A stretch of 64,000 nucleotides of DNA from Anaeramoeba flamelloides (lineage: Eukaryota; Metamonada; Anaeramoebidae): positions 348,501 to 412,500 of the forward strand of contig JANTQA010000018.1 of the NCBI GenBank assembly GCA_027625915.1. Reading direction: 5' to 3'. The position numbers and the translations under genes are program-made. How positions within the stretch are numbered: the stretch's first letter is position 1; each line of letters starts with the position of its first letter. The notes below the pieces were generated by a model. It was not told where the DNA came from and ran no database searches. It saw only the letters and a program-made list of their open reading frames with translations. This document shows, piece by piece, positions 1-10,753 of the stretch.

Positions 1-3000
1 TCCAATTTCCCCACAAAAAAAATTAAACAATTGAATTGCTCTTCTGCAATCTCGAAGAGAAGCAGTGTTCATTGGGTCGGAAAAGAAATCTTTGAGAATC
101 TGGTGTGATTTAAAAATTAGTTGCGAAAGCTCTGTAACAAAATCCGCGACATCACATTTTTCATTTTTAGCTAAAGACGAAGACAAAAGTTTTTTATTGA
201 GCGCCAATGACACCATTCTTTCAATATAAATTCTTTCACTGTCAGGATTTAGTATTCCAAAATCAAAAATGTATTCCCAAAATAATTTTGGAAGCGGATG
301 TACCCTATAGGCATAATATTTTTGTTCATTTTGTTTGTTTTTCATCATAACTTTTTGTCGGCTTTTTTCAAAGCCCATTTTTTGAGTGACGCTGGATGAG
401 TGTGATAATAACCCGGAACCTTTATGATACTCTAAGCCGACGGTTTTTGGAACACTTTTTACAGTCCGATAAGGATTAATTGCCCCAATGATACGAATTT
501 CACGTGGAACATGTTCCCCTTCAATTCTTTGATCAATAAAAATTTCCTTAAAGACCGAGATTGTTTCTGGGGGCGCTGTATTGAATTCGTCAAAAAAGAT
601 ATGTACCATTGTTCCTTTTCGAAAGTCTTGAATTTGTTTTTTCATAAAATGGATAATTTCATCTGGAGTAGTGTTAGCATTGACATTAAAAATAAACAAA
701 CATCTATCAAGTATTTTTTCTACCAAATATTTGATCAACGATGTTTTGCCAACACCCGTTTCAGACATCAAGATTACAGGAATGCCGCAATTAAGTCTGT
801 ATTCAATATATACCATTTTGAGGAAATTGTCTGGGGTTAATACATATTGAGAATTCCCCTTAGTCATTTTTTTGCGAAGATTCTCAACCTTTTTCTTTAA
901 TTCTTCATTAGGAATGGATTGTACAATTTTGTTTAATATATGTATTGAAAAATCCAGATTGGCCATTTTTGGATTTTTGGGATCATTTAAGCTTTTCTGA
1001 TTAAGGTCAAAGCCATTTCTTGTCAGGTCGTAGTATATCTCTTTGTTAGTTTGTGTATCTTGTGGGAAATATTTGGTAAGATATTCAGCCTTTGTTGCTA
1101 GTATTTGCAAGCCATTGATTGATCTTTCGAGTTCATAACCCAAACCCCCAGATACGGGTATATTTTCAAAATTATATTTGTAGATCAAAAGTGCCTGTGA
1201 TCGATTTTCCCAAACAGAAAAGTTTTCATTGTAAGAGAAATTTTTCTTAGTCCAGTCAAGCGATCGATCGATGGAATGGAATGAAGTATCAAGAATAAGA
1301 TCTGCGAGGCGTCCGGTAATAGTAATTCCGTGGTCTCCCCAAACAAATGGCCAGAAAAGACTCCAATCAGCTAATAATTTGATATGTTCAAAGACAAAAT
1401 GAATAAAATTCATGAAAAAGCAAGCAGTAATTTTCATACTTTCTCGGCTTAATGAACGCTGCTTAATTTCATTCGATATTAATAGGAAAATATTTTCCTT
1501 TGTCTCTTTAAAATCTTGAGGAACTTCACCTTTTTGATAGAACTTTCGAAAGGTGGACATTTTGCCAGAAAATGATTTGTTTCTGAAACATTGAACGAAA
1601 TAGGAAACAAGTAAAAGTTCATTATTAACAGTTAATTCAGGGAAATCCTTTCCAAAAATGGGAGGCGTTTCGATCGTTTGTAATTTCAATGAATCAACAC
1701 CAAAATCAGCTTTGATGCAATTGGTCAACTTGAGGATATAATATTTATCTAACACATGGGCATTTTCCAGTCGATTTTGATCTTTTATTGACAAATTTGG
1801 CAATTCAAAAGAACACCTTGTGTTTTCTTGTAAATGGAAAACGTGTCCTGTTTGAGGGTCTTCAAGATAATTAAAAATAAACAGAGACCATATGAGATAA
1901 TTAATTTCATCAGAGATGCATGAAGCCAAATCGAAATGAAGCAGAATATTTTTTTTGTTTGAATTATTATGAATTTTAAACGAAGAAGACACACTTGACG
2001 TTGAATTTAAAGTTTGAATTAATTCATATTGGGAACAATTACGAATTCGATATCGCTTATAAATGATTTTGTTTTTTTTGTTTTGGTGCTTTTCATTTTT
2101 CGGAATTGCTCTTGAATAAATTTCTGTTGTTTTTCCTTGTCCTGGAAGATCTGAATAAACAGTTGTAAATTTCTCCCATTTTCTGGGGTCTGCATTTTTT
2201 ATCACTTGTGCAAGACAAGAAGGATCAAGAGGTGATAATTTAATAATACCATTTCTCAAAAAGTTTTGAATATTATTTGTTGCAGAAGATTCTCCGACAC
2301 AAATAACTATCAACGGTGTATTGGTGTCAGTCTTTGAGATATAATTCAGTTGCTTCAAAAATTCTCCTTGAATTTTGAATCGCAATTTCGTGATGTTTGA
2401 TAAAATAAAGATCGAGTTTTCTTCAGTATTTTGTTGCCATCTTTTCAGAAATAGCAGTATTTCATCAGACTGGACTTGCTCATGACAAATTAAAACTTGT
2501 CTATTTCTAGGGAATCTTTTACAATAAGAAAAAAAAAATGATAATATCAAGTAAAATGCTTCTTGCTCTCCATTCTTCACAGTCACACAACAGGTTTTTG
2601 GTGTGCTTTTTATTTGTCTTAATTGTTGTTTAAAATCTTTGCAAAATCTTTTTAATTGTTGATTTTTATATTTGATTTTGATGATTGTTTTATTCTTATC
2701 AGTTTCTTTTAACATGTTTTCAAATTCACAGATGATAATTTTGGATTTTAGAATAAAGTCATTTGTCTGTTGCAAAATATCATTTTCCTCAAAATTATAC
2801 TTTTTCCTATTCTTTTTATTTTTATTTACATTTTGGATATATTTCTTTTGTAAAGATTTCATTTCTTTAAAGAATTTATCAGACAAGTTTGGTGAGAATG
2901 TGTTAAGTAAATTGATTAAATAATCTTTTCTTTTATTTTGAGGTAAAAATAATGAATTTCCTGTCACTGAAAATTTTGATGTTGGTATAATACAACTAAT

Positions 3001-6000
3001 TATTGTGAGAAGTTCTGATACTGAAAAATAATTAATAAATCGGTAATCTTCACGAAGTTGAACAAGAAATCCTTTCCAGGTCTTGAGACTGTTTCTCAAT
3101 TGTTTGATCAAAGTATCAAGTTTCTCAACAATATCTTCATTGATATCAAGTTCAATGATGTTTACAAAAATGAATCCAGAACGAATGAGCTTTGTAAAGC
3201 CTTCAACTGCTTCTTGTAACATAGGCAAGAACTGGGAAAAAATGGCCAATTCCTTTGTGGTATTCTTCTCTGGAATTGAGGAGATATCATTATATATCGT
3301 TAGCATTCTGTCCATCGATATGAATTCGTTTGTAAGATTGTCACCAATCATCGATATTTCGACATGGCCAATTCCGTTTTGATAACTGAAATGAATTTGT
3401 TCACCCATTGAAATCATTTCTTCTACTATTTTTTTTGATTGTTCGGCCAGTGTTTCATTTTTCATGTTAATTGCTTGGATTAAATCTGGTAAAATTTGGT
3501 GAACAAATTCAAAATTAATATTGTCATCAGATCCGATATTTTCATAATTTTGTTTCTCGTTCCTAATACCATTATTATCTTTTTGCTTCCAATCTTCTTC
3601 ACTTTTATTGACAAGTGATAAAAATTCCAAAATACTTTGACAATTGTGGTCACTATAGGGGAAAATCCTTTTTGCTAGCTGTCGAATATTCTTGATAATG
3701 ATTTGAAATTTTGGAGAAACACCAAGAGTAGTTTCTTGATAATGATCAATCTTCTCTAAATTTGATTTTTTTCTGCACCATTCCAAGAGTGTTGGTGATT
3801 CTCGCATCAAATTGGATATGAAAAGAAATGTTTGGTTTGTCATCTTGTTGAAAATGTCTTGAAGCAAACCAAATGTTTCATCTGATAACTTTTGATTATC
3901 CCAACTTTGTTGTAATTGGCCATAAACATTGTGGAGATCTTGGAATCTTGATGAGTCGATCTTCGAGAGAGAAAAGGCTTCTAAAAAATCAAGAAGTTGT
4001 GGTAAGTGGCTTGTACACAATTGCAGAGATTGATAAAAATTGAGTTTTTTTTCAACCACTGAAAATCCTTGAATTTTTTTTGACATTCGATTATTGTCTT
4101 CATTATTCAAAAGAGAAATTTTTAATAGCTTAACTTGGCTAATTATAGATGAAAAATTGGAACCAATTGGTATGTATTGATCAAGTTTTGCAAATGTGAT
4201 TTCCAAAGAAAAAAATTGAATGTAAAGCTTATCCCATTTTTCTGAACATTTATGAATTATTCCCACAAGATCCGAGAGTTTTAATTTGGGATAATCTTTT
4301 TTTTCTTCTTCTTCTTGATTTTGTTTCTTTTCGATTTCCAATTCTATTTGTTCATTTTCTGTTTCCTGTTCTCTGTATTCGTTTCCTTCTTTGTGGTTTG
4401 TTAAGGATTTTAAGATCTTTTTTGGGATTTGAAGTGAATTTTTAAGGATGAATTTCATCAATTGTGGTTTCCAAATTAAATCCTTAAACCAGTAACTTGA
4501 GACCAAGTGCGCCAGAAATTTCAAAAGCTTTTCAGGCAAGATCTTTTCTGTTGTACTTGACAGTCTCTTCACTTTCCTATTTTCCAATTTTCTAAAATAT
4601 AAGTTGATTGGTGAGATATCAATCACACCATACGAGTAAGAATTAACAAATGTTGCGAATAAATTTTTTATTTCTTTAAAACGAGAACACAGCCGATGAG
4701 CTCTTTTCCACTGTTCTTGGTTGTCAATAAAAATCCTGTGTATTTTGATTGATAAAAATTTTTGCATCTCTAAAAAGGTCCAATTATTTTCAGTAAGATT
4801 TTGAATACATTTTTCGATTTCTTTAAATTCAAGAATTTGATTTTGGAGTGATTCGTCAAGATCTTTTTCATTAAATTCCTCGTTATCCTTTATTCTCATT
4901 TGATACCATTCTTGGAAATTTTGATTATAAATCGTCACTAAGTTTCTTTGGTTGATCTTGGATGATGTTGTTTTGACAATTTCTTTAAAAATAGATTTCC
5001 AGACTGATTCTTGGAGTTCGTCTGGAAGTTTAATCAGGATTGGATTTTTTTTATACAGAGTTGGATTTTTATGAAGTAGATATTCCATTTTTATCCTGAT
5101 TTTGTTCAAAAGGATATTTCGTATTTTAGTGTTTAAATTCGGTTTGTTGGAGTTTGGATATTTGACTTTTAGAAATTGTTTACAAAATTGTAATGGATCA
5201 ATTTTCTGATAAATTGGTAAATCTTTGAATAATTCAATGATCTTTTTTTTTATTTCCATTTTTATTTGTAAACGCATGAACTTTGCCCAAAAATCAATAG
5301 TTTTTTGAATTGAATTTAGAAAATGGACTGAACCAAGTGTTAGATATTTAAATAGTACCTTCAATTTAGTCTTATTGTTAAATTGAATAAATTTTGAATT
5401 CTCAATTGTCACAATAAAGTCTAATTTTTGATACTGAGTTTGAATTTTGGTTAGCTCTTGGAGAAATATAATTTGCAAGTGTGGATTTGGGTCTTTAAAA
5501 AGTTTTTTAGCTGTAATTGTGATCAGGCTTCTTATGATAGGAAGCTTTTTTTGATTGAGTTCAAATAGTAATCTCCAAAATTTATCATTTTTTTTACTTT
5601 TCCATGTTTTTGACGAAAAAAAATTACTTAATAATTTTTCAATATTTTGATTGTTAAACAATGGTCTGTAGTTTAATATTTCATTTTTTGGAAAAAGAAA
5701 AACTGTCAAATAAAAAAACAGGATCTTTTCAGGGAATTTAGAAGTTAACTTGAGTATTTTTCTTATTATTTGTTCCATAACATTTCTAAAGTAACTTTCT
5801 TGAAAAGTTCCAATTTGGTGGAGTACAAAATTACAAAGATCAATAAAATTAGGTTTTGGTAAATACCTGTCTGAGTTTTTTCTTGGTGTTGAATAAACCC
5901 GAAAGTACTTCAAGAATAATGGTTGGTGATAATGTTTTAGTGACAATTTGGAAATTTGGTTCTCAAGTGAAAGAAGGATAACAAGAGCAGGTAAAGTGAT

Positions 6001-8490
6001 ATATTCATTGAAAAGTCTGAAATTTGCAAGCACATCAAAGAGTACTTTTTGGGTGATTGATTTATCAAGATCGTGGTCTATTTGTTTAAAAACTTTGTTG
6101 ATCTTGTTTAAAAGCTGATCATATTCGCTACTTAAATTTATTTTTGTTTGTTTGTCCTGATCTTGTCTTTTCAATTTTACAAAAAGTTCTATAAGCAAAC
6201 TTTCAAGAAAAAAATTCATAACCTTAGTCTTTTGAAGAATATATTTTTTAAATATTAAGTATGATCGTTCTATGTTCATCGGGAAATCGTTATTAAAAAT
6301 ATCAAAAGAAATATATTTATTCCCAGAAATTTTATTCGTTTTTGAAAATATAAGACTACCCTTCTTTTTATTACTTTCAAGAATGTTGATGCTTTGCCCG
6401 TACACTAGTGCAAACTTATATTTAGATGACCTATTTATTTTCGGAAGTTGAACTTGAATTTTCCAAATTGCTTTTGATGATGACGGTTGCATCTTAATAG
6501 CAGAGGGATCTTCTTTATTTTTTGTGTACAGTAACAAATAGGGTGTGCTTGCTCGTAATATCTGGGAATATTTGTCAAGATTTATGTAAAGGAAAAAATC
6601 GTGTTGTGATGTTGAATTAGATTTTTGTTGGCTTGCTAAGGAATTATTTAGGTTTGACGAAGATTCAATTACAATTTTCAATTTTTTGAAAATTTTGGTA
6701 TTCAGAATAAGATGATTTTGTTCTTCTTTTGTATGCTTGTCCAAGCCACAATTGCCACACCAAAATTCGTCACAATGAATACAATAAAAGTTAGCATTTC
6801 TCTTACATTCTTTATTGCCACATTGCTCCTTTCGATTCTTTTTTGGTTTTTTCTCAAGGAATTCAATCTTTTTGATCATCTTATGGTTGGAATTCGTTTC
6901 TGAAGAATGGATCTCATGGGAGCAATGAAAACAAAAAAATTGGTTACAATCAAAACAAAAGAATCTATCGGGATCCTGTGAAGTATAGCATTTGTGACAT
7001 GAGATCATAGTATTTAATGGTTTCCAATAGGTTGGTTTCCTGGAAAGTAATGATTCATCAAGATATCTACAATTTACAGTAAAATGCTTTTCATCAACTT
7101 CTTCTTCATTTTCATTTAAATGATTGTCCACCTCACATTTATCACATAATGCTTTATCGCAATCACAGCAAAAAACTGTGGCTATGGATTCACATTCATT
7201 ACACTTGGCACGCTTTTCTTTCACTTGAAGTTCAAATGTGACCTTCATTCTTTTATGCTTCTTGAGGTTCTTGTATTTGTGTTTATTTTGATCACATTTA
7301 CGACAATAAAATTCACAACAGTCTCGACAAAAGCTTGTGGCTCGGTTTTTGCATTGTATTGATTTTTTATTTTTACGACGGATCAATGTTTGACACATTT
7401 TTTTCTCGAACACTGGCACTTTTAAATAAACAAGAGGAATTGGTTTATGTTCTGTTTCATTGACACCTTTCCTCTTTTTCTTCTTCTTCCGATGGAAGTT
7501 CAAAAAGCCTATTTCACAAAAAATAAGGTTACAATCAGGACAATAAACTTTAGCCTCATGACACTTATCTTGAGAGCTATGATAATTTTGATCTTTTTTT
7601 AATTCTTGATTATATTCAAGTAAAGTATGCTCCCTATGCTTCCCTGAACATTTTAAACAAAGAAATTGTTTGCATTTCAGACAAAAAGTGTTCACTTGAG
7701 ATTTTCGAGATACTTTTCCCTCATGTTTACATTGCTCACATTGCTTGTGTTGTGGTTCCCATACAAAGTATCTGAGATCAATTGTTTTATTCTTTTTATT
7801 AATACAGTCTTCCATACATTCTACACAATATTTATATTTCTCTTTCGTACAGTGTTTTTTTGATCTATTTTTACAATCTTTTTCTTCACAAAGTGGTGTC
7901 ATATTGATGATTGGGTCTCTGCTGAAAATTGATGAATTAATTCGAAAACTCTTTTCAAGATGCTTTTTTCGTGTTATTTCCTGTTTATGTTTTCTATTTT
8001 GTGAGAAGCACTCTAAACAAAAGAACTTTTTACAAATTACACAAAAACAGAAAGGGTGTTTCTTCTCACACAACTGGCATTTGATTTTTGGTAATATTGG
8101 TTCCTTTTGTTCTTTAGGTTCTGTCACTTTTTCCCATTTAACCAAACCTAGCTCAATAACTCGATTCTCATCATCTTCTTCGTCTGTTTCTATTTTATGA
8201 TATAATTTAGAACATTTTTCACATTGAACTTCGTCACATTCTGAACAAAAGTAAAAAGCCTCATTTTTGTCACATTGTTCACATTTTTGTTTTTTTGTTC
8301 TCACTGGAACATTTTTTGGCGGAAGATCATAAGTCTTAGGCTTTGTGCGTTTTCTATGTTCTGATGTAAAGCATTTTATAACAAACAAACTTTTGACATG
8401 GTCTACAATAAAAAATGGCTTCAACAGCTTTACAGTTTCACACTTAAGGTTTACTTCTTCAGTAATATTGTTTTTCAGGGGTTGTTCCAT
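1..8490 (-). CDS. RNF213/mysterin-like giant AAA+ protein with nine N-terminal B-box-like zinc modules (5' part; runs off the left edge)
   Basis: An uninterrupted minus-strand frame of 2830 codons starts at the ATG at 8490 and is still open at base 1. Residues about 69-590 hold nine Cys/His-rich modules resembling B-box zinc fingers, for example CEQC...FYFCSEC (near 69) and CHKC...FFCFDC (near 494). A long helical, Lys/Glu/Asn-rich stretch follows. The AAA+ part has a first P-loop DLPGQGKTT near residue 2115, with LLHFDLA after it as a weak Walker B. A second P-loop ETGVGKTSL lies near residue 2577 (bases about 740-762), followed by FFDEFNTAPP (about 570-605) and GAINPYR. Spacing and wording match the AAA3/AAA4 pair of RNF213, a cytosolic ubiquitin ligase with a dynein-like motor. 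The remaining AAA units and ligase module would lie beyond the left edge. Animal RNF213 lacks such a zinc array, so the N-terminus is unusual. No intron is seen in 8.5 kb. Confidence 0.85.
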   Translation of the reverse strand, partial: MEQPLKNNITEEVNLKCETVKLLKPFFIVDHVKSLFVIKCFTSEHRKRTKPKTYDLPPKNVPVRTKKQKCEQCDKNEAFYFCSECDEVQCEKCSKLYHKIETDEEDDENRVIELGLVKWEKVTEPKEQKEPILPKIKCQLCEKKHPFCFCVICKKFFCLECFSQNRKHKQEITRKKHLEKSFRINSSIFSRDPIINMTPLCEEKDCKNRSKKHCTKEKYKYCVECMEDCINKKNKTIDLRYFVWEPQHKQCEQCKHEGKVSRKSQVNTFCLKCKQFLCLKCSGKHREHTLLEYNQELKKDQNYHSSQDKCHEAKVYCPDCNLIFCEIGFLNFHRKKKKKRKGVNETEHKPIPLVYLKVPVFEKKMCQTLIRRKNKKSIQCKNRATSFCRDCCEFYCRKCDQNKHKYKNLKKHKRMKVTFELQVKEKRAKCNECESIATVFCCDCDKALCDKCEVDNHLNENEEEVDEKHFTVNCRYLDESLLSRKPTYWKPLNTMISCHKCYTSQDPDRFFCFDCNQFFCFHCSHEIHSSETNSNHKMIKKIEFLEKKPKKNRKEQCGNKECKRNANFYCIHCDEFWCGNCGLDKHTKEEQNHLILNTKIFKKLKIVIESSSNLNNSLASQQKSNSTSQHDFFLYINLDKYSQILRASTPYLLLYTKNKEDPSAIKMQPSSSKAIWKIQVQLPKINRSSKYKFALVYGQSINILESNKKKGSLIFSKTNKISGNKYISFDIFNNDFPMNIERSYLIFKKYILQKTKVMNFFLESLLIELFVKLKRQDQDKQTKINLSSEYDQLLNKINKVFKQIDHDLDKSITQKVLFDVLANFRLFNEYITLPALVILLSLENQISKLSLKHYHQPLFLKYFRVYSTPRKNSDRYLPKPNFIDLCNFVLHQIGTFQESYFRNVMEQIIRKILKLTSKFPEKILFFYLTVFLFPKNEILNYRPLFNNQNIEKLLSNFFSSKTWKSKKNDKFWRLLFELNQKKLPIIRSLITITAKKLFKDPNPHLQIIFLQELTKIQTQYQKLDFIVTIENSKFIQFNNKTKLKVLFKYLTLGSVHFLNSIQKTIDFWAKFMRLQIKMEIKKKIIELFKDLPIYQKIDPLQFCKQFLKVKYPNSNKPNLNTKIRNILLNKIRIKMEYLLHKNPTLYKKNPILIKLPDELQESVWKSIFKEIVKTTSSKINQRNLVTIYNQNFQEWYQMRIKDNEEFNEKDLDESLQNQILEFKEIEKCIQNLTENNWTFLEMQKFLSIKIHRIFIDNQEQWKRAHRLCSRFKEIKNLFATFVNSYSYGVIDISPINLYFRKLENRKVKRLSSTTEKILPEKLLKFLAHLVSSYWFKDLIWKPQLMKFILKNSLQIPKKILKSLTNHKEGNEYREQETENEQIELEIEKKQNQEEEEKKDYPKLKLSDLVGIIHKCSEKWDKLYIQFFSLEITFAKLDQYIPIGSNFSSIISQVKLLKISLLNNEDNNRMSKKIQGFSVVEKKLNFYQSLQLCTSHLPQLLDFLEAFSLSKIDSSRFQDLHNVYGQLQQSWDNQKLSDETFGLLQDIFNKMTNQTFLFISNLMRESPTLLEWCRKKSNLEKIDHYQETTLGVSPKFQIIIKNIRQLAKRIFPYSDHNCQSILEFLSLVNKSEEDWKQKDNNGIRNEKQNYENIGSDDNINFEFVHQILPDLIQAINMKNETLAEQSKKIVEEMISMGEQIHFSYQNGIGHVEISMIGDNLTNEFISMDRMLTIYNDISSIPEKNTTKELAIFSQFLPMLQEAVEGFTKLIRSGFIFVNIIELDINEDIVEKLDTLIKQLRNSLKTWKGFLVQLREDYRFINYFSVSELLTIISCIIPTSKFSVTGNSLFLPQNKRKDYLINLLNTFSPNLSDKFFKEMKSLQKKYIQNVNKNKKNRKKYNFEENDILQQTNDFILKSKIIICEFENMLKETDKNKTIIKIKYKNQQLKRFCKDFKQQLRQIKSTPKTCCVTVKNGEQEAFYLILSFFFSYCKRFPRNRQVLICHEQVQSDEILLFLKRWQQNTEENSIFILSNITKLRFKIQGEFLKQLNYISKTDTNTPLIVICVGESSATNNIQNFLRNGIIKLSPLDPSCLAQVIKNADPRKWEKFTTVYSDLPGQGKTTEIYSRAIPKNEKHQNKKNKIIYKRYRIRNCSQYELIQTLNSTSSVSSSFKIHNNSNKKNILLHFDLASCISDEINYLIWSLFIFNYLEDPQTGHVFHLQENTRCSFELPNLSIKDQNRLENAHVLDKYYILKLTNCIKADFGVDSLKLQTIETPPIFGKDFPELTVNNELLLVSYFVQCFRNKSFSGKMSTFRKFYQKGEVPQDFKETKENIFLLISNEIKQRSLSRESMKITACFFMNFIHFVFEHIKLLADWSLFWPFVWGDHGITITGRLADLILDTSFHSIDRSLDWTKKNFSYNENFSVWENRSQALLIYKYNFENIPVSGGLGYELERSINGLQILATKAEYLTKYFPQDTQTNKEIYYDLTRNGFDLNQKSLNDPKNPKMANLDFSIHILNKIVQSIPNEELKKKVENLRKKMTKGNSQYVLTPDNFLKMVYIEYRLNCGIPVILMSETGVGKTSLIKYLVEKILDRCLFIFNVNANTTPDEIIHFMKKQIQDFRKGTMVHIFFDEFNTAPPETISVFKEIFIDQRIEGEHVPREIRIIGAINPYRTVKSVPKTVGLEYHKGSGLLSHSSSVTQKMGFEKSRQKVMMKNKQNEQKYYAYRVHPLPKLFWEYIFDFGILNPDSERIYIERMVSLALNKKLLSSSLAKNEKCDVADFVTELSQLIFKSHQILKDFFSDPMNTASLRDCRRAIQLFNFFCGEIG

Positions 8491-9331
8491 TCGTCTCGAA
8501 AATATTTCAAATTTTTTTACAAAAAGTAAAAAAAAAGAAACAGAAAAATTAAATAATAAAATTTATCAAGCAAACGAATGGGTTTAGAAAATGATGAAAA
8601 AAAAAAAAATGAAAGGAATTAACTTTTTTCAGTATTCATCAACAGTATTGAACAACTTCTCAACTTTACCTTTTTCATAAATTTAGAGTAAATATCTTTT
8701 TGAGGGTATTATTATATTTGCTTTAATAAAAAAGTTAGAATTTATCAAGTTCTTGAAATTCTCTGAATTACAAATAATTATAATTTGTAAAAAAACACAA
8801 ACCTTTTCCTCAGTGATACCAATATTTGTAATTTTTCTTCGAAACGTTATTTTTGCAATTTTACAAATAAATAATTTTGTGTTAATTTTTACAATTTGTT
8901 TCGTATGAATTTTCAATTAACTCTATTTTATATGGTTCCTTGTTTTTAATTTCTCAAAACAAACTTTTGAAAAGTCGGTTGGATTAAAAATTATTTTTCA
9001 AACTGTCTAACTTTTGAATTTTTGAGTAACATTTTGTTATTGTCTTGGTTTGGGAATGTATTAAATGTTATTTGTCATGAGTTATCAATAGAAAAATATT
9101 TTGATACGAACCAAAATTTTTCTCCAACGTTTTAATTAAATTTTTTAGGTTCAATAACAATTAAGGTTCTTCTGTAATAACCATTGCTATATCTTTTTGT
9201 CAAGACTCAAAGGATATTAGGATACAAATAAAATTTTATTTTAAAAAAAGTAAAAGATAAAAAGTTTATTTATTTTCTTTTTTAACTTTTTTTTAATATT
9301 TACAAACCTTTTTTATTTGTATCTTTCATTA
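8491..9331. promoter_or_regulatory. Intergenic gap between two divergent genes; probable shared promoter region
   Basis: These 841 bases separate the start of the RNF213-like gene (-) from the start of the Rcat-ubiquitin gene (+). The stretch is AT-rich and has many stops in all frames I read. Both genes point outward, so their promoters must lie here or overlap their first codons. I see no recognisable promoter motif, and the small open frames inside do not look coding. Confidence 0.45.
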
Positions 9332-10093
9332 ATGAGCTGGAGATCAAAAGAAGAAATATTGAACGATCCTGAAGTCTTTAAAAAAAGACCCTGTCCCAGT
9401 TGTAAAACACCGACCGAAAGAACTGAGGGTTGCCTCCATATGACATGTACGAACCCAGATTGTAAACACCAATACTGTTGGTTCTGTGGGGCACAATGGG
9501 ATCCAAGGAAATGTCAATGTAGTAATTCGTCCTCGCTGAATGAAGAGTATAAACGATCAATTGCAGAAACATACTTTTTGGAACAATTTGGCAAAACTAA
9601 TACAGGAAACATTTCAATACAAGTCAAAATGCTCTCAGAGTCCATACAGATCACAGATTTTCATAATGACAACACCATTCAATACCTCAAATATAGAGTA
9701 TCACTCCAAACTGAAAAAGACCCAAAATCGTTTTTCGTGTTCAATGGGGAAAAACGTATTGATGACAGTCAGCTTATTGGTGAAATAGAGTGGGAAAAAG
9801 AAAATCATGAACTTACTTTAGTGAACCGAAGGGACAAACCAATTCCTCAACAGAAAGCCATTCAACTTTTTGTCAAAACTCTAACAGGGAAAACCATAAC
9901 ACTTAATTTATCAAATTTCAGTTCAATTCTGGAATTGAAAAAAGCAATCAAAGAAAAAGAAGGAATAAATGAAAACGAACAAAGACTGCTGTTTGGTGGA
10001 AAACAACTACAGGATAATCTGACCTTGGTGCAATACAACATCCACGCACTAAGTACCATACACTTGGTTCTACGACTTCGGGGCGGAAAGTGA
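9332..10093 (+). CDS. RBR Rcat (RING2) domain fused to a ubiquitin-like domain and a C-terminal ubiquitin
   Basis: The ATG at 9332 gives a 253-residue protein; upstream in-frame codons have no ATG. Residues 17-63 form the Rcat domain of RBR E3 ligases: CPSC at 21-24, then EGCLHMTC with the expected catalytic Cys34 and His36, and Gln47 where parkin has Glu and HOIP has Gln. No RING1 or IBR domain is present and none is seen upstream. Residues about 93-167 look like a divergent ubiquitin fold. Residues 177-252 align with ubiquitin without gaps: [21 protein letters not shown] and [18 protein letters not shown], with one Lys after the GG. Lys48 is kept (K224), the Ile44 position is Leu220, and Lys63 is Ala239. 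The single residue after GG resembles ubiquitin precursors that need deubiquitinase trimming. The gene is head to head with an RNF213-like gene. Function as a ligase is inferred from the domain only. Confidence 0.85.
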   Translation: MSWRSKEEILNDPEVFKKRPCPSCKTPTERTEGCLHMTCTNPDCKHQYCWFCGAQWDPRKCQCSNSSSLNEEYKRSIAETYFLEQFGKTNTGNISIQVKMLSESIQITDFHNDNTIQYLKYRVSLQTEKDPKSFFVFNGEKRIDDSQLIGEIEWEKENHELTLVNRRDKPIPQQKAIQLFVKTLTGKTITLNLSNFSSILELKKAIKEKEGINENEQRLLFGGKQLQDNLTLVQYNIHALSTIHLVLRLRGGK

Positions 10094-10753
10094 ATTTAAT
10101 AGACCAAAGAAGAAATTCAATTTCCCATAAGACGATAATACCTATACCTGCCTGATATAAGATCAATATTTTTCTTTTAAAGATCAGATCTCGAGAATGT
10201 CTTTAAAATTGCTGACAAAATATAATCGACTTATTTTTTGGGATCTATAAAAAACTTTTTTGATCCTACTTTTAGAAAAAGAGTTGATATTTAATAAAAA
10301 AATTCAATTTTAATAAAAATAATTTTTTGTTTTTAATCCTTCAAAATGTTTTATACAGTAACCTTTTCTATTTTTTATCACATTTTTTTTTCAATTTTTT
10401 TTACCGACGAGATTGTTCCCTTTTTTCTAATATTTGGAATTGTAATTAGTATTGATTTGAAAAAAACTTTCATCAAAATTACTGGTATTTGAAATTCAAA
10501 TTGGATAAAATTTCAACATGTTTTCATATTTTTAATAACTCAAGTATTGGTTTGTTAAATTTGATAATTCAACCAATTAACATAAGAATTTAAAAAAAGG
10601 AATAAATAAATAAAATTAGATCCACCAAATTACAATCTATTTCATAGTTAAGTTATTAATAAGGTTAAAGGAAAGAAAAAAGGAAAATGAACCTTAAATT
10701 TTTTCGAATTTATTATTCAAAAACCACTAGTAAGATTCAAGAATTGTTGATAA
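10094..10753. other. AT-rich non-coding stretch downstream of the Rcat-ubiquitin gene
   Basis: I see no reading frame with protein-like composition and no repeat that I can match elsewhere in the window. It presumably contains the 3' end of the upstream transcript. Confidence 0.5.

Noticed and set aside
511-3382. Plus-strand frames of 83-109 codons in the first 3.4 kb
   Set aside because: They are antisense to the AAA+ region with its Walker motifs; no domain is seen in the plus-strand translations.
7666-8587. Open frames on the plus strand across the zinc-module region
   Set aside because: They lie opposite the RNF213-like gene, whose minus-strand frame has ordered zinc motifs. The plus-strand peptides are hydrophobic low-complexity shadows.
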